From Haloprofundus halophilus (lineage in GTDB: Archaea > Halobacteriota > Halobacteria > Halobacteriales > Haloferacaceae), in assembly GCF_003439925.1 (NCBI RefSeq), contig NZ_QQRR01000002.1, forward strand, positions 1,054,001-1,118,000: a stretch of DNA of 64,000 nucleotides, given 5' to 3'. Position 1 is the first letter of the stretch. Each line of letters starts with the position of its first letter. A program made the translations under genes and the position numbers. The notes beneath the pieces were generated by a model. That model ran no database searches. It was not told the DNA's origin and saw only the letters and a program-made list of their open reading frames with translations. Of the stretch, positions 25,666 through 34,552 are shown in pieces.

Positions 25666-26982
25666 ATGTTTGGAACCAGCGGTATCCGTGGAGCAGTCGG
25701 TGACGCCGTGACAGGGGAGTTAGCCTTCGCCGTCGGTCACGCCCTCGCGGCGGAGGACTACGACCGCGTCGTCCTCGGACGCGACGCCCGAGAAAGCGGT
25801 GCCTTCCTCGCCAACGCCGTCGCCGCGGGCGCGCAGGAGTGCGGCACCGACGTTACTCGCGTCGGCGTCGCGTCGACGCCTACCGTCGCCCGCAGCGTCG
25901 CCGAGTTCGGCGCCGACGCCGGCGTCGTCATCACCGCCTCGCACAACCCGGCGACGGACAACGGAATCAAACTCTGGACGCCCAGCGGCCAAGCGTTCGA
26001 CGCCGAGCGCCGCGCGGCCATCGAGGAGCGCATCCGCGAGGAGTCGTTCGAGCGTGCCGACTGGCAAGGCGTCGGAATCGAGCGGGAGCGAAACGACGCC
26101 GTCGAGAACCACATCTCTGCGCTCGTCTCTGCGGTCGACCTCGGCGGGGAGCTTTCGGTGGTCGTCGACGCCGGGAACGGCCCGGGCGCGCTGACCGCGC
26201 ACGCGCTCTCGAAGCTCGGCTGCGAGGTGACGACGCTGAACGCTCAACCCGACGGGAGCTTCCCCGGTCGGCCGAGCGAACCCACGGCCGAGAACTGCCA
26301 GACCCTGTGCTCGGTCGTCGCCTCCACGGACGCCGACCTCGGTATCGCCCACGACGGCGACGCCGACCGGATGATGGCCGTCACCGAGTCGGGTGAGTTC
26401 GTCCCCGGCGACCACCTGCTGGCGCTGTTCGGTCGCCGCGCTGCGGGCGACGGCGAGCGCGTCGCCGCCCCGCTGAACACGAGCCTCGCCGTCGACGACG
26501 CGCTCTCCCCGCAGGGAGCGACGGTCGAGCGAACGCCCGTCGGTGACGTGTACGTCGCCGAGGCCGCGAGCGCTCCGGCCGTCGCCTTCGGCGGCGAACC
26601 CAGCGGGGCGTGGATCTGGCCCGACGAGACGCTCTGTCCCGACGGGCCGCTCGCGGCCGTCAAACTCGCCGAACTCGTGAGCGTCGAAGGACCACTGGAG
26701 ACGCTGCTCGACGAACTGCCGCGATACCCGACGCTCCGCGACAGCGTGGAAGTCGCGGACAAGACGGCGACGATGGCCGCGGTGAGCGAGCGCGTCCACG
26801 ACGAGTTCGACGACGTCGACGAGATGGACGGCGTCCGCGTGGCGCTGGACGACGGCTGGTTCCTCGTCCGCGCCAGCGGGACCCAACCACTGGTTCGCGT
26901 CACGGCGGAAGCACGCGACGAGGCGCGCGCCCGAGAACTGTTCGACGAAGCGTACGCGATGGTCGAAGACGCCGCAAGGTAG
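25666..26982 (+). CDS. glmM: Phosphoglucosamine mutase / phosphomannomutase family (GlmM-like)
   Basis: 438 residues. The ATG at 25666 gives MFGTSGIRG, the standard start. The phosphoserine loop is VVITASHNPATDNG (S92), the metal loop AHDGDADRMM, the sugar-binding loop FGGEPSGAWI and the phosphate-binding loop RASGTQPLVRV. Such enzymes interconvert hexosamine- or hexose-6-phosphate and the 1-phosphate. Convergence with glmS only 280 bases away points to glucosamine-phosphate as substrate, feeding UDP-GlcNAc synthesis and so the glycan cluster downstream; a phosphomannomutase role cannot be excluded. Confidence 0.88.
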   Translation: MFGTSGIRGAVGDAVTGELAFAVGHALAAEDYDRVVLGRDARESGAFLANAVAAGAQECGTDVTRVGVASTPTVARSVAEFGADAGVVITASHNPATDNGIKLWTPSGQAFDAERRAAIEERIREESFERADWQGVGIERERNDAVENHISALVSAVDLGGELSVVVDAGNGPGALTAHALSKLGCEVTTLNAQPDGSFPGRPSEPTAENCQTLCSVVASTDADLGIAHDGDADRMMAVTESGEFVPGDHLLALFGRRAAGDGERVAAPLNTSLAVDDALSPQGATVERTPVGDVYVAEAASAPAVAFGGEPSGAWIWPDETLCPDGPLAAVKLAELVSVEGPLETLLDELPRYPTLRDSVEVADKTATMAAVSERVHDEFDDVDEMDGVRVALDDGWFLVRASGTQPLVRVTAEARDEARARELFDEAYAMVEDAAR

Positions 26983-27139
26983 CCTGCAATCGCCCACCCG
27001 ACGCAGTAGCTCTCGGTGCTGCTTTTCGCACCTTTCTCGCTCTGTTCACCCGCGGTCTCGGCTTCCTATCGCGTCTCTGCTCGGCCTCTCGCCTCGAAGC
27101 CGCACGTCGGCCGTCCGGGACCGGGCCAGCCGTCCGGTA

Positions 27140-27200
27140 CCGAGTCAGCAGTTCAGTGTACCGAGTCAGCAGTTCAGTGTACTAAGTCGGTAGTTCAGTA
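27140..27200. repeat. 21-bp tandem repeat, three copies
   Basis: Copies start at 27140, 27161 and 27182 (the last 19 bases and diverged). Unit CCGAGTCAGCAGTTCAGTGT plus A; the first two are identical. They lie in the convergent spacer between glmM and glmS and could form a slipped structure at the transcription ends. Confidence 0.8.
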
Positions 27201-27258
27201 AGAACTCGACGGAGCAGCGGTCGTCGCCGAAAAGGAATGGTCCGCGGTGGAGGTCCCG

Positions 27259-29061
27259 CTACTCGACGGTGACGCTCTTTGCGAGGTTCCGCGGTTTGTC
27301 GATGGAGCGACCCAGGAGGTTCGCCGTGTGGTACGACACCAACTGGAGCTGGACGTTCGCGAGCAGTCCGGCCAGCGCGGGGTCGGTGTCCGGGATGGGC
27401 AGGTGCGCGTCCGCGGCGTCGACGGCCGGGTGGTCCTCGGGGGCGACGGCGACGATGGGCGCGCCGCGGGTTTGCGCCTCCTTGGCGTTGGTGAGCGTCT
27501 TCTGGTCGTCGGTGCCGGTGAACACCGCGAACACCGGAGTCTGCGGGGTGACGAGCGCCAGCGGCCCGTGCTTCAGCTCACCGGACGCGAAGCCTTCGGC
27601 GTGCTCGTACGTGATCTCCTTGAACTTCAGCGCGCCCTCGACGGCGACGGAGTAGCCGAGGTCGCGGCCGATGAAGAAGAACGCCTCGCTGCCGAGGTAG
27701 CGATTGGCGAGTTCGTGAGCATCGTCTCCGTCGAGCACGTCGCGGACGTTCTCGGGGAGCGAGCGCAGCGACTCGAAGAACGCCGTCGGGTCGTCCCACG
27801 GCAGCTCTTCGGCGACGTCCTCGCCGATGCGGTGGCTGAGCAGACAGAGCGCCGCGACCTGCGAGGAGAACGTCTTCGTCGCCGCGACGCCGATCTCGGG
27901 CCCGGCGCGGACGAGAAGCGTCTCGTCGGCCTCGCGGGAGGCGGTCGACCCCTGGACGTTCGTGACCGCGACGGTTCGGGCTCCCTCGGCGTCGGCGCGT
28001 CCGAGCGCGCTCAGGGTGTCGGCCGTCTCGCCGCTCTGGGTGACGGCGACGACGAGCGTCTCGTCTGTGATGGGGTCGGAGGTAGCGTACTCGCTCGCGC
28101 GGAAGGCGCGGGCGCGAACGCCGGCGGCGTTGAGCAGGCGCGCACCGTACAGCGCCGCGTGGTAGGAGGTGCCGCAGGCGACGAACTGGACCTCGGAGAC
28201 GTCGTCGAACGCGTCTATCTCGGCGAGCGTCACGCCGTCATCGTCGACTCGACCTTCGACCGTGTTCGCCAGCGACGTCGGTTGGTTGTGTATCTCTTTG
28301 AGCATGTAGTGATCGTAGGAGCCTTTGCCGGCGTCTTCGGGGTCCCAGTCGACGGTGTCGATGTCGCGGGAGACGGGTTCGCCGGCGACGGTGGTCATCG
28401 CGACGCTGCCGGGTTCGACGACGACCATGTCGCCGTCTTCGAGGTAGACGACCTCGGCGGTGTGTTCGAGGAACGCGGGCACGTCGCTGGCGAGGAAGTA
28501 CTCGCCGTCGTCGAGTCCGAGGACGAGCGGCGACCCCTGTCGCGCGGCGTAGACGGCCTCGAAGCCGTCGACGATGGCGGCGATGGCGTAGCTCCCGTCG
28601 AGTTCCTGAACCGCGCGGCGGAACGCTTCTTCGGGCGTACCTACCTCTCCGAGATGGGAGGCGATGAGGTGCGGAACGACCTCCGTGTCGGTGTCGGAGA
28701 CGAACTCGACGCCCTCGGCTTCGAGGCTCGCCTTGAGCTCCTCGTAGTTCTCGATGACGCCGTTGTGGACGACGGCGACGCGGCCGGACTCGTCGGTGTG
28801 GGGGTGGGCGTTGTCGTCGGTGGGCGCGCCGTGGGTGCTCCAGCGGGTGTGACCGATGCCGACGTTGCCGTTCGGTTCCGCGCCGCGGATGGCGTCTTTC
28901 AGCTCCGAGACTTTCCCGGAGCGCTTGTGAACCTTGATGCCGGTGCCGTTTTTCACGGCGACGCCGGCGGAGTCGTAGCCTCGGTACTCGAGGCTCTCCA
29001 GTCCGGAGACGAGCGCACCGACCGAGTCAGATCGGCCGACGCGAGCGATGATGCCGCACAT
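27259..29061 (-). CDS. glmS: Glutamine--fructose-6-phosphate aminotransferase
   Basis: 600 residues, the usual length. The N-terminal class II glutaminase domain starts MCGIIARVG with the catalytic Cys after Met removal, with YRGYDSAGVAV and GIGHTRWSTHGAP. Two sugar isomerase (SIS) domains follow (FVACGTSYHAAL, VAVTQSGETADTL, FIGRDLGYSVAVEGALKFKEITYEHAEGF). It ends in DKPRNLAKSVTVE, the usual GlmS C-terminus that lies in the active site. It makes glucosamine-6-phosphate, the first committed step of amino-sugar synthesis. It converges with glmM. Confidence 0.96.
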   Translation of the reverse strand: MCGIIARVGRSDSVGALVSGLESLEYRGYDSAGVAVKNGTGIKVHKRSGKVSELKDAIRGAEPNGNVGIGHTRWSTHGAPTDDNAHPHTDESGRVAVVHNGVIENYEELKASLEAEGVEFVSDTDTEVVPHLIASHLGEVGTPEEAFRRAVQELDGSYAIAAIVDGFEAVYAARQGSPLVLGLDDGEYFLASDVPAFLEHTAEVVYLEDGDMVVVEPGSVAMTTVAGEPVSRDIDTVDWDPEDAGKGSYDHYMLKEIHNQPTSLANTVEGRVDDDGVTLAEIDAFDDVSEVQFVACGTSYHAALYGARLLNAAGVRARAFRASEYATSDPITDETLVVAVTQSGETADTLSALGRADAEGARTVAVTNVQGSTASREADETLLVRAGPEIGVAATKTFSSQVAALCLLSHRIGEDVAEELPWDDPTAFFESLRSLPENVRDVLDGDDAHELANRYLGSEAFFFIGRDLGYSVAVEGALKFKEITYEHAEGFASGELKHGPLALVTPQTPVFAVFTGTDDQKTLTNAKEAQTRGAPIVAVAPEDHPAVDAADAHLPIPDTDPALAGLLANVQLQLVSYHTANLLGRSIDKPRNLAKSVTVE

Positions 29062-29959
29062 CTACATCGCCTCCGAGGCGAATCGGGCCAGAGGGCTGGC
29101 AGAGCGGTTTCGTTCGGTACTGCGTCCCGACAGGGCGGAACTGTGGCGGACCATACTCGTAGCTCTTACCCCGTATCAATTACTATGAACGAGGTAACCG
29201 CGGACTTATTCCGCCGCTAAAGACCGTTTCGACGTGCAACAGTAACAACCTCGGCAGACACCGCTCACCCGGAAACGCCCGCAGCGAGGCGCTCGCCGTC
29301 CGGCTCAGATACCGTGTGACGGAGGTCTGACGCGGGATGGAGGGGCCGACGCTGACGGATCATCACGCCGACCTCCCGATCCGCCACCCGCTACTCGGCG
29401 CGTCTGCTACGGGGGCCGTAAGACGGCGTTCGGGAGACGTCCCCCTCGGTGTCTCCGCCGAGAACTGCCGAGGTGGACGTCCCCAACCGTCCGGACGGAT
29501 AGCGCCGAGATGGACGTCCCCAACCCAGCCGGGCGGACAGAGACGACCGCACACGGGCGCACTAACGGGAACCGGGGGTGACCGTCGGCGAGTCAACCGT
29601 TCCCGAAAGTTCGGGCCACACCTCGGAAAGCGACTCGGCTCGCGTGCTGATTGCTTCCCTCTCGACGAGCGTTCGAGGCCACAGTGAGCGCTGACGAGGG
29701 CAGGGCTACTGTCTGAGGCTACGCCGAGGGGAGTGCGAGTGAGGGCGGCAGGAGCCCGTTTGAGCGCACGGTGACCGCACCCGTACGACTGCGGAATCGA
29801 CCCTCTCGTGCACGCGTCGTCCAAGAGCAGCGGAGCAGCGAGTTGCAGAAGGAACGGTTCGGTGAGTCAGCGTCGACAGCGGCGACGGGCACGGACGCGA
29901 GCGTGGACGTTCGGTTCGGGGTTCGACGGGGCGGGGTCGAAATCGAATCGCAGAGGCGG
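29062..29959. other. Long intergenic region with direct repeats
   Basis: About 900 bases. The left end holds the glmS promoter region (TATCAATTACTATGAAC near 29175). Further in, GCCGAG, A or G, then TGGACGTCCCCAACC occurs at about 29468-29489 and 29504-29525, with degenerate relatives around 29440. Reading frames on both strands here are rich in Arg and Pro and show no acidic bias or recognisable domain, so I call no gene. Confidence 0.5.
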
Positions 29960-31426
29960 TCACCGAAGGGCGGAGTCGGCCCAGTCGGGCGTCTCGTCGG
30001 TGAGCGCGATGACGTTCTCGCGGCCCACGTTTATCTTCGTGAGTTTGCCCTCCTCCTCCATCCGCGAGAGGAGGCGGCTGACTTTCGACTTCGACCACTC
30101 GGTTCGGTCGACGATCTCGCTCTGTCTCAGCCGACCGCTCTCCTCCTGGAGCATCTTGAGGACGCGGCCGTCGTCGGAGAGCGGTACCTGCGCCTCCACC
30201 GGTGGTGCGCCGGCCGGGTCGCCGGCGGCGGGGTCGCGCTCCCCTCCGCGGAGGTCGGCATCGCCGTCCGTCTTCACCGCCTTGACGATGTCGCTGCCGC
30301 GTTTGCGGACCACCGCGGCGACGCTGTACCGACTCCGGCGGTACCAGATGCCGAGACCGGCGAGCACGGCCAGCGCCAGGCCGGCGAAGCCGACGGTCGT
30401 TGCCGGGTTGTTCGGATTGGTTCCCAGCGCAATCTCCTGACTGTCGGTGAGGCCGTCGCCGTCGGTGTCGACGCGTAGCGGGCTGGTGCCGTAGCGGTCG
30501 ACTTCCGCGCGGTCGGCGAGGCCGTCGCCGTCGGTGTCGGAGTTCAGCGGATCCGTGTTGTGTCTGTCGACCTCCTCGCCGTCGAGGAGTCCGTCGCCGT
30601 CGGTGTCCTCGTTCCGCGGGTCGGTCCCCAACGCGAGTTCCTGATCGTCGGAGAGGCCGTCGCCGTCGGAGTCGGGGTCCTGCGGGTCCGTCCCGTGGTC
30701 GTCGACTTCCGCGCCGTCGGAGAGACCGTCACCGTCGGTGTCTGCGTCCAGAGGGTTGGTTCCGAGGATTATCTCCTGTTGGTCTCTGAGGTCGTCGTCG
30801 TCGGTGTCGGGGTCCAGGGGGTTCGTCCCGCGGTCGTCGACCTCCGTGCCGTCCGAGAGGCCGTCGCCGTCGGTGTCTCGGGAGTCGAGAGCGGTCCCGA
30901 GTTGGACCTCGCGTTCGTTCACCAGGCCGTCACCGTCGTGGTCGCCGGCCCGCTCGACGAACGTGTACGTCGCCGTCGTTTCGGCGACGGCTTCCTCGTT
31001 TCCGAATCCGCGGGAGGCGACGACGGTGACGTTGCGCTCGCCGGAGATACCCTCCGGATATCGCTCGAAGTCGAACGTGACTCTCCGCGACCCGTCCGGG
31101 TCGACGTTCATCTGCTGGCAGTCGAGTTCGACCCGCTTCCCGTCGTCGTCCTCGACGTGAGCGCAGAACTCGTACAGCGAGCTGTTTCCGGCGTTATGAA
31201 AGCGCGTCGAGAGCGTGCTCGACTCGTTCCGCCAGACGTACGTCTGGTCGCCCTGTTGGAGGGTCCCCTTCTCCGAGACCGAGAGCCCCTCGAACGAGGA
31301 GTTCGCACTCGACGCCACTGGCTGCGACGCGGCGACTGGAGCCACCGCTGCGAGCGCGGAGACACTCGCGAGGACTACACTGAGGGCTAGCATCGTCCGA
31401 GCGACACGGTGTTTCGATTGCGTCAC
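29960..31426 (-). CDS. Membrane-anchored HTH regulator with calcium-binding (TSP3-like) repeats
   Basis: 488 residues. The signal peptide is 1-33 (ending VAPVAAS). A beta-rich domain comes next, then eight thrombospondin type 3-like D-x-D-x-D-G-L repeats (for example DTDGDGLSDGTEVDD; the third is degenerate as DTDDDDL), spaced 22-25 residues. A membrane segment follows (TTVGFAGLALAVLAGLGIWY). The cytoplasmic winged helix has RVLKMLQEESGRLRQSEIVDRTEWSKSK, closely similar to the HTH of the protein at 22583. The extracellular repeats should bind Ca2+. The design suggests a one-component sensor of ions or surface state. The last residues are acidic and soluble. Confidence 0.85.
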   Translation of the reverse strand: MTQSKHRVARTMLALSVVLASVSALAAVAPVAASQPVASSANSSFEGLSVSEKGTLQQGDQTYVWRNESSTLSTRFHNAGNSSLYEFCAHVEDDDGKRVELDCQQMNVDPDGSRRVTFDFERYPEGISGERNVTVVASRGFGNEEAVAETTATYTFVERAGDHDGDGLVNEREVQLGTALDSRDTDGDGLSDGTEVDDRGTNPLDPDTDDDDLRDQQEIILGTNPLDADTDGDGLSDGAEVDDHGTDPQDPDSDGDGLSDDQELALGTDPRNEDTDGDGLLDGEEVDRHNTDPLNSDTDGDGLADRAEVDRYGTSPLRVDTDGDGLTDSQEIALGTNPNNPATTVGFAGLALAVLAGLGIWYRRSRYSVAAVVRKRGSDIVKAVKTDGDADLRGGERDPAAGDPAGAPPVEAQVPLSDDGRVLKMLQEESGRLRQSEIVDRTEWSKSKVSRLLSRMEEEGKLTKINVGRENVIALTDETPDWADSALR

Positions 31427-31685
31427 GTCACACTCTCTCCTCGACCGGTGGATACGAGAGGTCGGAGGATGTCGAACGTAGTTCTTTCGGTGTCGTAATG
31501 TCTCATTACCGATACAAGTGTTCTACAATGACTAATTTCAGGTATCGGTCGGAACACGCCCTGGAGGCTCGAATTGGCCGGTAACAGGTCATTGAAATAA
31601 TCGCGCATTCGGATATTCTTAATTATTCTCTTACATAACGGCCCGACGGAGGTAAACGGGGGAAGGATGACGTCAGGCGGGAGGA

Positions 31686-32318
31686 TTACTCGCCGCTACC
31701 GTCCGGCGAGAGCGTCGACCGGGAGTACCCCGAGAGGGCGTACGCGAGGGTGACCACTGTGAGCATCACCGCGACGACGCCTACCGCGAGGCTTCCGGAC
31801 TGACCGAGTACGGGCGCATCGAAGGTGATTCCGAGGAGTGCGAGCGCACCGACACCCGAAACGCCGATCGAGTACTTCTGCCAGGGTGCCGACTCTGCCG
31901 CCTCGACCCCGGGGGTTGCGGGGCTAGATGTAGTCGCCTCCTCGACGATCTCGTTCGTCAGGTACGGGTCGAACTGGTCGGCGATGTCGTTTCGCTCGAC
32001 GACACCCCGGCTCTTGTTGTAGTCGATGACGCCGTCTTCGTCGAGTTTCGGGAGGTGTTCCTGGTAGAGAGCGATGTACACGCGCTGGCGCTGATCGGAC
32101 ATCAACGCTTCGACGGTGGTGTCGTTCTCCCAGGCGGCGACCTGTTCTGCGATGTCGCGCATGCGAACCGGGCCCTCGGTACCGCGAAGGTACCAGAGTA
32201 CGTCGCGGCGGCGACGGTTCTGAAGGATGTGGAACAACTGGTCCTTCGAGAGGGGCGTTTCGGTGTCCAGTTGGGGGGGCTCGAACGGGGCCGTGTTATC
32301 GGACTCTGTGACTGTCAT
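31686..32318 (-). CDS. Winged-helix (DUF7344-like) membrane protein
   Basis: 210 residues. The N-terminal winged-helix domain (about 20-125) contains KDQLFHILQNRRRRDVLWYLRG, REIAEQVAAWENDTTVEALMSDQRQRVYIALYQEHLPKLDEDGVIDYNKSRGVVERN. Two membrane segments follow (about 150-195). It is the same architecture as the protein at 2961 but has a longer linker. An ATTTATTA element at 32351-32344 is centred 29 bases before the ATG, so the transcript should be leaderless. Three regularly spaced repeats lie further upstream (see separate entry), suggesting regulation by a factor bound there, perhaps the protein itself. Confidence 0.83.
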   Translation of the reverse strand: MTVTESDNTAPFEPPQLDTETPLSKDQLFHILQNRRRRDVLWYLRGTEGPVRMRDIAEQVAAWENDTTVEALMSDQRQRVYIALYQEHLPKLDEDGVIDYNKSRGVVERNDIADQFDPYLTNEIVEEATTSSPATPGVEAAESAPWQKYSIGVSGVGALALLGITFDAPVLGQSGSLAVGVVAVMLTVVTLAYALSGYSRSTLSPDGSGE

Positions 32319-32343
32319 GTGCCAGGTACAAACCCTGGGTGGG

Positions 32344-32435
32344 TAATAAATCAGGATGTCCGTATCGATAGTCGCAACTGTTGCAAACGATCGCTCGAAC
32401 TGTTGCAGACCGTTTCACATCGTTGTAAACGACCG
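32344..32435 (-). promoter_or_regulatory. TATA box and three spaced operator-like repeats
   Basis: ATTTATTA (minus strand, 32351-32344) lies 29 bases before the ATG. Upstream, GTTGCAAACGATCG (from 32380), GTTGCAGACCG (from 32402) and GTTGTAAACGACCG (from 32422), read on the plus strand, repeat at 22 and 20 bases, about two helical turns each. The first copy also lies in the dyad GCAACTGTTGC (32374-32384). The spacing puts all on one DNA face, a pattern of cooperative regulator binding. Confidence 0.6.
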
Positions 32436-32618
32436 TTCTGGACGTTTTTAGAAGTTCAATCACGAGTCTGATACGAGCTGCGGCGAGCGCACGCAGACTT
32501 CGTCAGATAATGGTAATGAATCTGGTAGAACGGGCGTGAAGAGAGGGTTGACAGTCACTCGTCGCGCCGCCGAAGAGGGGAGTTCTCGGCGGCAGTCACG
32601 GTGCCCGTTCACGGGGTC

Positions 32619-32735
32619 TCACTCGTCGAACTGTTCGGTCACCTCGGCCGTAGCTTTCGACTCGGCCACCCGTCGGAGTCGCGGAGACGTTGTGTGGGGG
32701 TCGGAGTCGACGTGGGGTAGTGTCGTGCGTTTCAT
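32619..32735 (-). CDS. Possible small protein, 38 residues
   Basis: A 39-codon frame from ATG at 32735 encodes a protein starting MKRTTLPHVDSDPH and ending RRVAESKATAEVTEQFDE. Third codon positions are mostly G or C and the C-terminus is acidic, as expected of haloarchaeal genes, but there is no clear ribosome binding site or TATA box and I know no homologue. An upstream in-frame ATG at 32804 would add 23 residues without coding character. Could be chance. Confidence 0.25.
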   Translation of the reverse strand: MKRTTLPHVDSDPHTTSPRLRRVAESKATAEVTEQFDE

Positions 32736-33048
32736 CTGTTCGCGGGAGCGTCCCGCAGTTCCAGAGAAGGCGGAGACCCTCATTGTTATACGCGACACAA
32801 ACACGGAAACAGTGAGATTCGTTGAAACGGACCGTCGTGCACGCGTTCGGTGCTCAGTCGGGTCCGAGTGCGTCTCGGTGCGCTGAACTACCGCGAGAGG
32901 GCTTGTGGACCTCCTAAACGGGATAGGAGAACGAAACAGTCGTCGGTTCGCCCGAGGAGACCGGCCGTCAGAGGCGCGAGAGCCGCCGAAGTTCCCCTTT
33001 TCGAACCGTCGCGTGTGACGGAAATTCGCGCGAGTCGCTTACTCGCTC

Positions 33049-33111
33049 TATAATAAAGCCGGTATCGTGTTACGGGAGAACCGAAGCCCGCCTGCGGTCT
33101 ACGCAGGTGGG
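33049..33111 (+). promoter_or_regulatory. Promoter and hairpin leader of the glycan operon
   Basis: TATAATAA at 33049-33056 is the likely TATA element, giving a leader of about 125 bases. The leader has a ten-base stem, CCCGCCTGCG (33087-33096) and CGCAGGTGGG (33102-33111), with a five-base loop and one G-T pair. GGAGG at 33194-33198 is the ribosome binding site. A long structured leader is unusual beside the leaderless genes around it. Confidence 0.45.
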
Positions 33112-33205
33112 AGATTACCCCCATGAGCGAGACACAGACGCTTCGTCACGGCAGACGGAACTGCGCGGTCGAACACGAACGGTTCCTCGATACGGAGGAA
33201 CAGCG

Positions 33206-34552
33206 ATGAGTTCGGGACTGACCGACGCCCGTCGTCGAGGCGAGAATCGCCACGCCGAACCGGTCGCCCGGACCGAGACGATCTGCGTCGTCGGTCTCGG
33301 GTACGTCGGCCTCCCGCTGGCGGTTCACTTCGACCGCGTCGACCAGCAGGTCATCGGCTACGACATCGACGACGAGAAGGTGGACACGCTCGCAGAGGGC
33401 ACCGACACGACCGGCGACCTCGGTGACTCGGTGGTCGCCGACAGCGACGTGGAGTTCACTACGGACCCCGCGGCCATCGCCGACGCCGACTACGTCATCG
33501 TCACGGTACCGACGCCCGTCGACGAGATGGAGAACCCCGACCTTCGATTCGTCGAGAGCGCCGCCGAGACCGTCGGCGCGCAGATGACGTCGGAGACGAC
33601 GGTCGTCCTCGAATCGACGGTGTTCCCCGGTGCGACGCGGACTGTACTCACCCCGGCACTCGAAGAAGCGTCGGGACTGACTGAGGGCGAGGAGTTCTTC
33701 GTCGCGTACTCGCCCGAGCGCGCTACCCCGGGCGACGAGGAGCACGGCCTCCGCGACGTGGTGAAGGTCGTCGGGGCGGACAACCCCGCCGTGCTCGAGG
33801 ACGTCGCCGACCTCTACGAGCAGGTCGTCGACGCGGGTGTCCATCGCACGTCGTCGCTCGAAGCCGCCGAGGCGTCGAAAGTCGTCGAGAACGTCCAGCG
33901 CGACCTGAACATCGCGCTGATGAACGAACTCGCCGTCGCCTTCGACCGCATCGGCATCGACACCCAGGAGGTGCTCGACGCGGCCGGGACGAAGTGGAAC
34001 TTCCACGACTACTCGCCCGGACTCGTCGGCGGCCACTGCATCCCCGTCGACCCGTTCTACTTCGCGTACCGCTCGAAGATGGAGGGATACGTTCCGGAGC
34101 TGACGCTGAAGGCCCGCGACGTCAACCGCCGCATGCCCGAGCACGTCTCCGAACTCGCGCTGAAGACGCTGAACGACTGCGGTAACGTCCTCGGCGAGAG
34201 TCGGGTCGTCGTCCTCGGCCTGACGTACAAACCGAACGTCGCCGACATCCGCACCTCGAAGGTCGACGGCGTCATCGAGACGATGCAGGAGTACGGCGTC
34301 GACGTGCTCGGCTTCGACCCCCACGCCGACCCCGAACAGACGAGCCAGGCGTTCGGCATCGACGTGATGGACCACCCCTCCTTCGAGAACGCCGACGGCA
34401 TCGTCCTGGCGACGCCGCACGACGTGTTCGACAGCCTCGACCTCGACGACGCGCGCGAGGAGATGAACGACGACCCGTTCCTGCTCGACGTCTGCGGCGC
34501 GCTCAGCGCCGAGGAAGTCGTCGAACACGGCTTCACCTACCGGAGGGTCTGA
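33206..34552 (+). CDS. Nucleotide-sugar dehydrogenase (UDP-glucose/UDP-ManNAc dehydrogenase family)
   Basis: 448 residues. The ATG at 33206 has GGAGG seven bases upstream. The N-terminal Rossmann motif is VVGLGYVGLPLAV, the catalytic cysteine lies in GLVGGHCIPVDPFY (C278), and the C-terminal domain has VVLGLTYKPNVADIRTSKV. The GGHCIPVDP form is typical of the WecC/WbpO/TviB branch acting on UDP-N-acetyl-hexosamines, rather than the simple UDP-Glc type. It oxidises the C6 alcohol to a uronic acid using two NAD+. First gene of a tightly overlapping operon; its TGA overlaps the next ATG by one base. Confidence 0.9.
   Translation: MSSGLTDARRRGENRHAEPVARTETICVVGLGYVGLPLAVHFDRVDQQVIGYDIDDEKVDTLAEGTDTTGDLGDSVVADSDVEFTTDPAAIADADYVIVTVPTPVDEMENPDLRFVESAAETVGAQMTSETTVVLESTVFPGATRTVLTPALEEASGLTEGEEFFVAYSPERATPGDEEHGLRDVVKVVGADNPAVLEDVADLYEQVVDAGVHRTSSLEAAEASKVVENVQRDLNIALMNELAVAFDRIGIDTQEVLDAAGTKWNFHDYSPGLVGGHCIPVDPFYFAYRSKMEGYVPELTLKARDVNRRMPEHVSELALKTLNDCGNVLGESRVVVLGLTYKPNVADIRTSKVDGVIETMQEYGVDVLGFDPHADPEQTSQAFGIDVMDHPSFENADGIVLATPHDVFDSLDLDDAREEMNDDPFLLDVCGALSAEEVVEHGFTYRRV

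Larger units (their letters stand above)
32319..33205. other. Long intergenic region with promoter, operator-like repeats and leader hairpin
   Basis: About 890 bases between divergent genes. It holds the promoter and repeats for the gene at 32318 (32344-32435), a possible 38-codon gene at 32619-32735 on the minus strand, TATAATAA at 33049-33056 and a stable hairpin at 33087-33111 before the glycan operon. The rest shows nothing recognisable. Confidence 0.5.

Noticed and set aside
27247..29220. 657-codon open frame on the plus strand opposite glmS
   Set aside because: Antisense shadow of glmS with no recognisable domain.
29337..29824. Open frames on both strands in the 900-base spacer after glmS
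   Set aside because: Arg/Pro/Ser-rich, not acidic, no promoter or ribosome binding site, and they overlap direct repeats.
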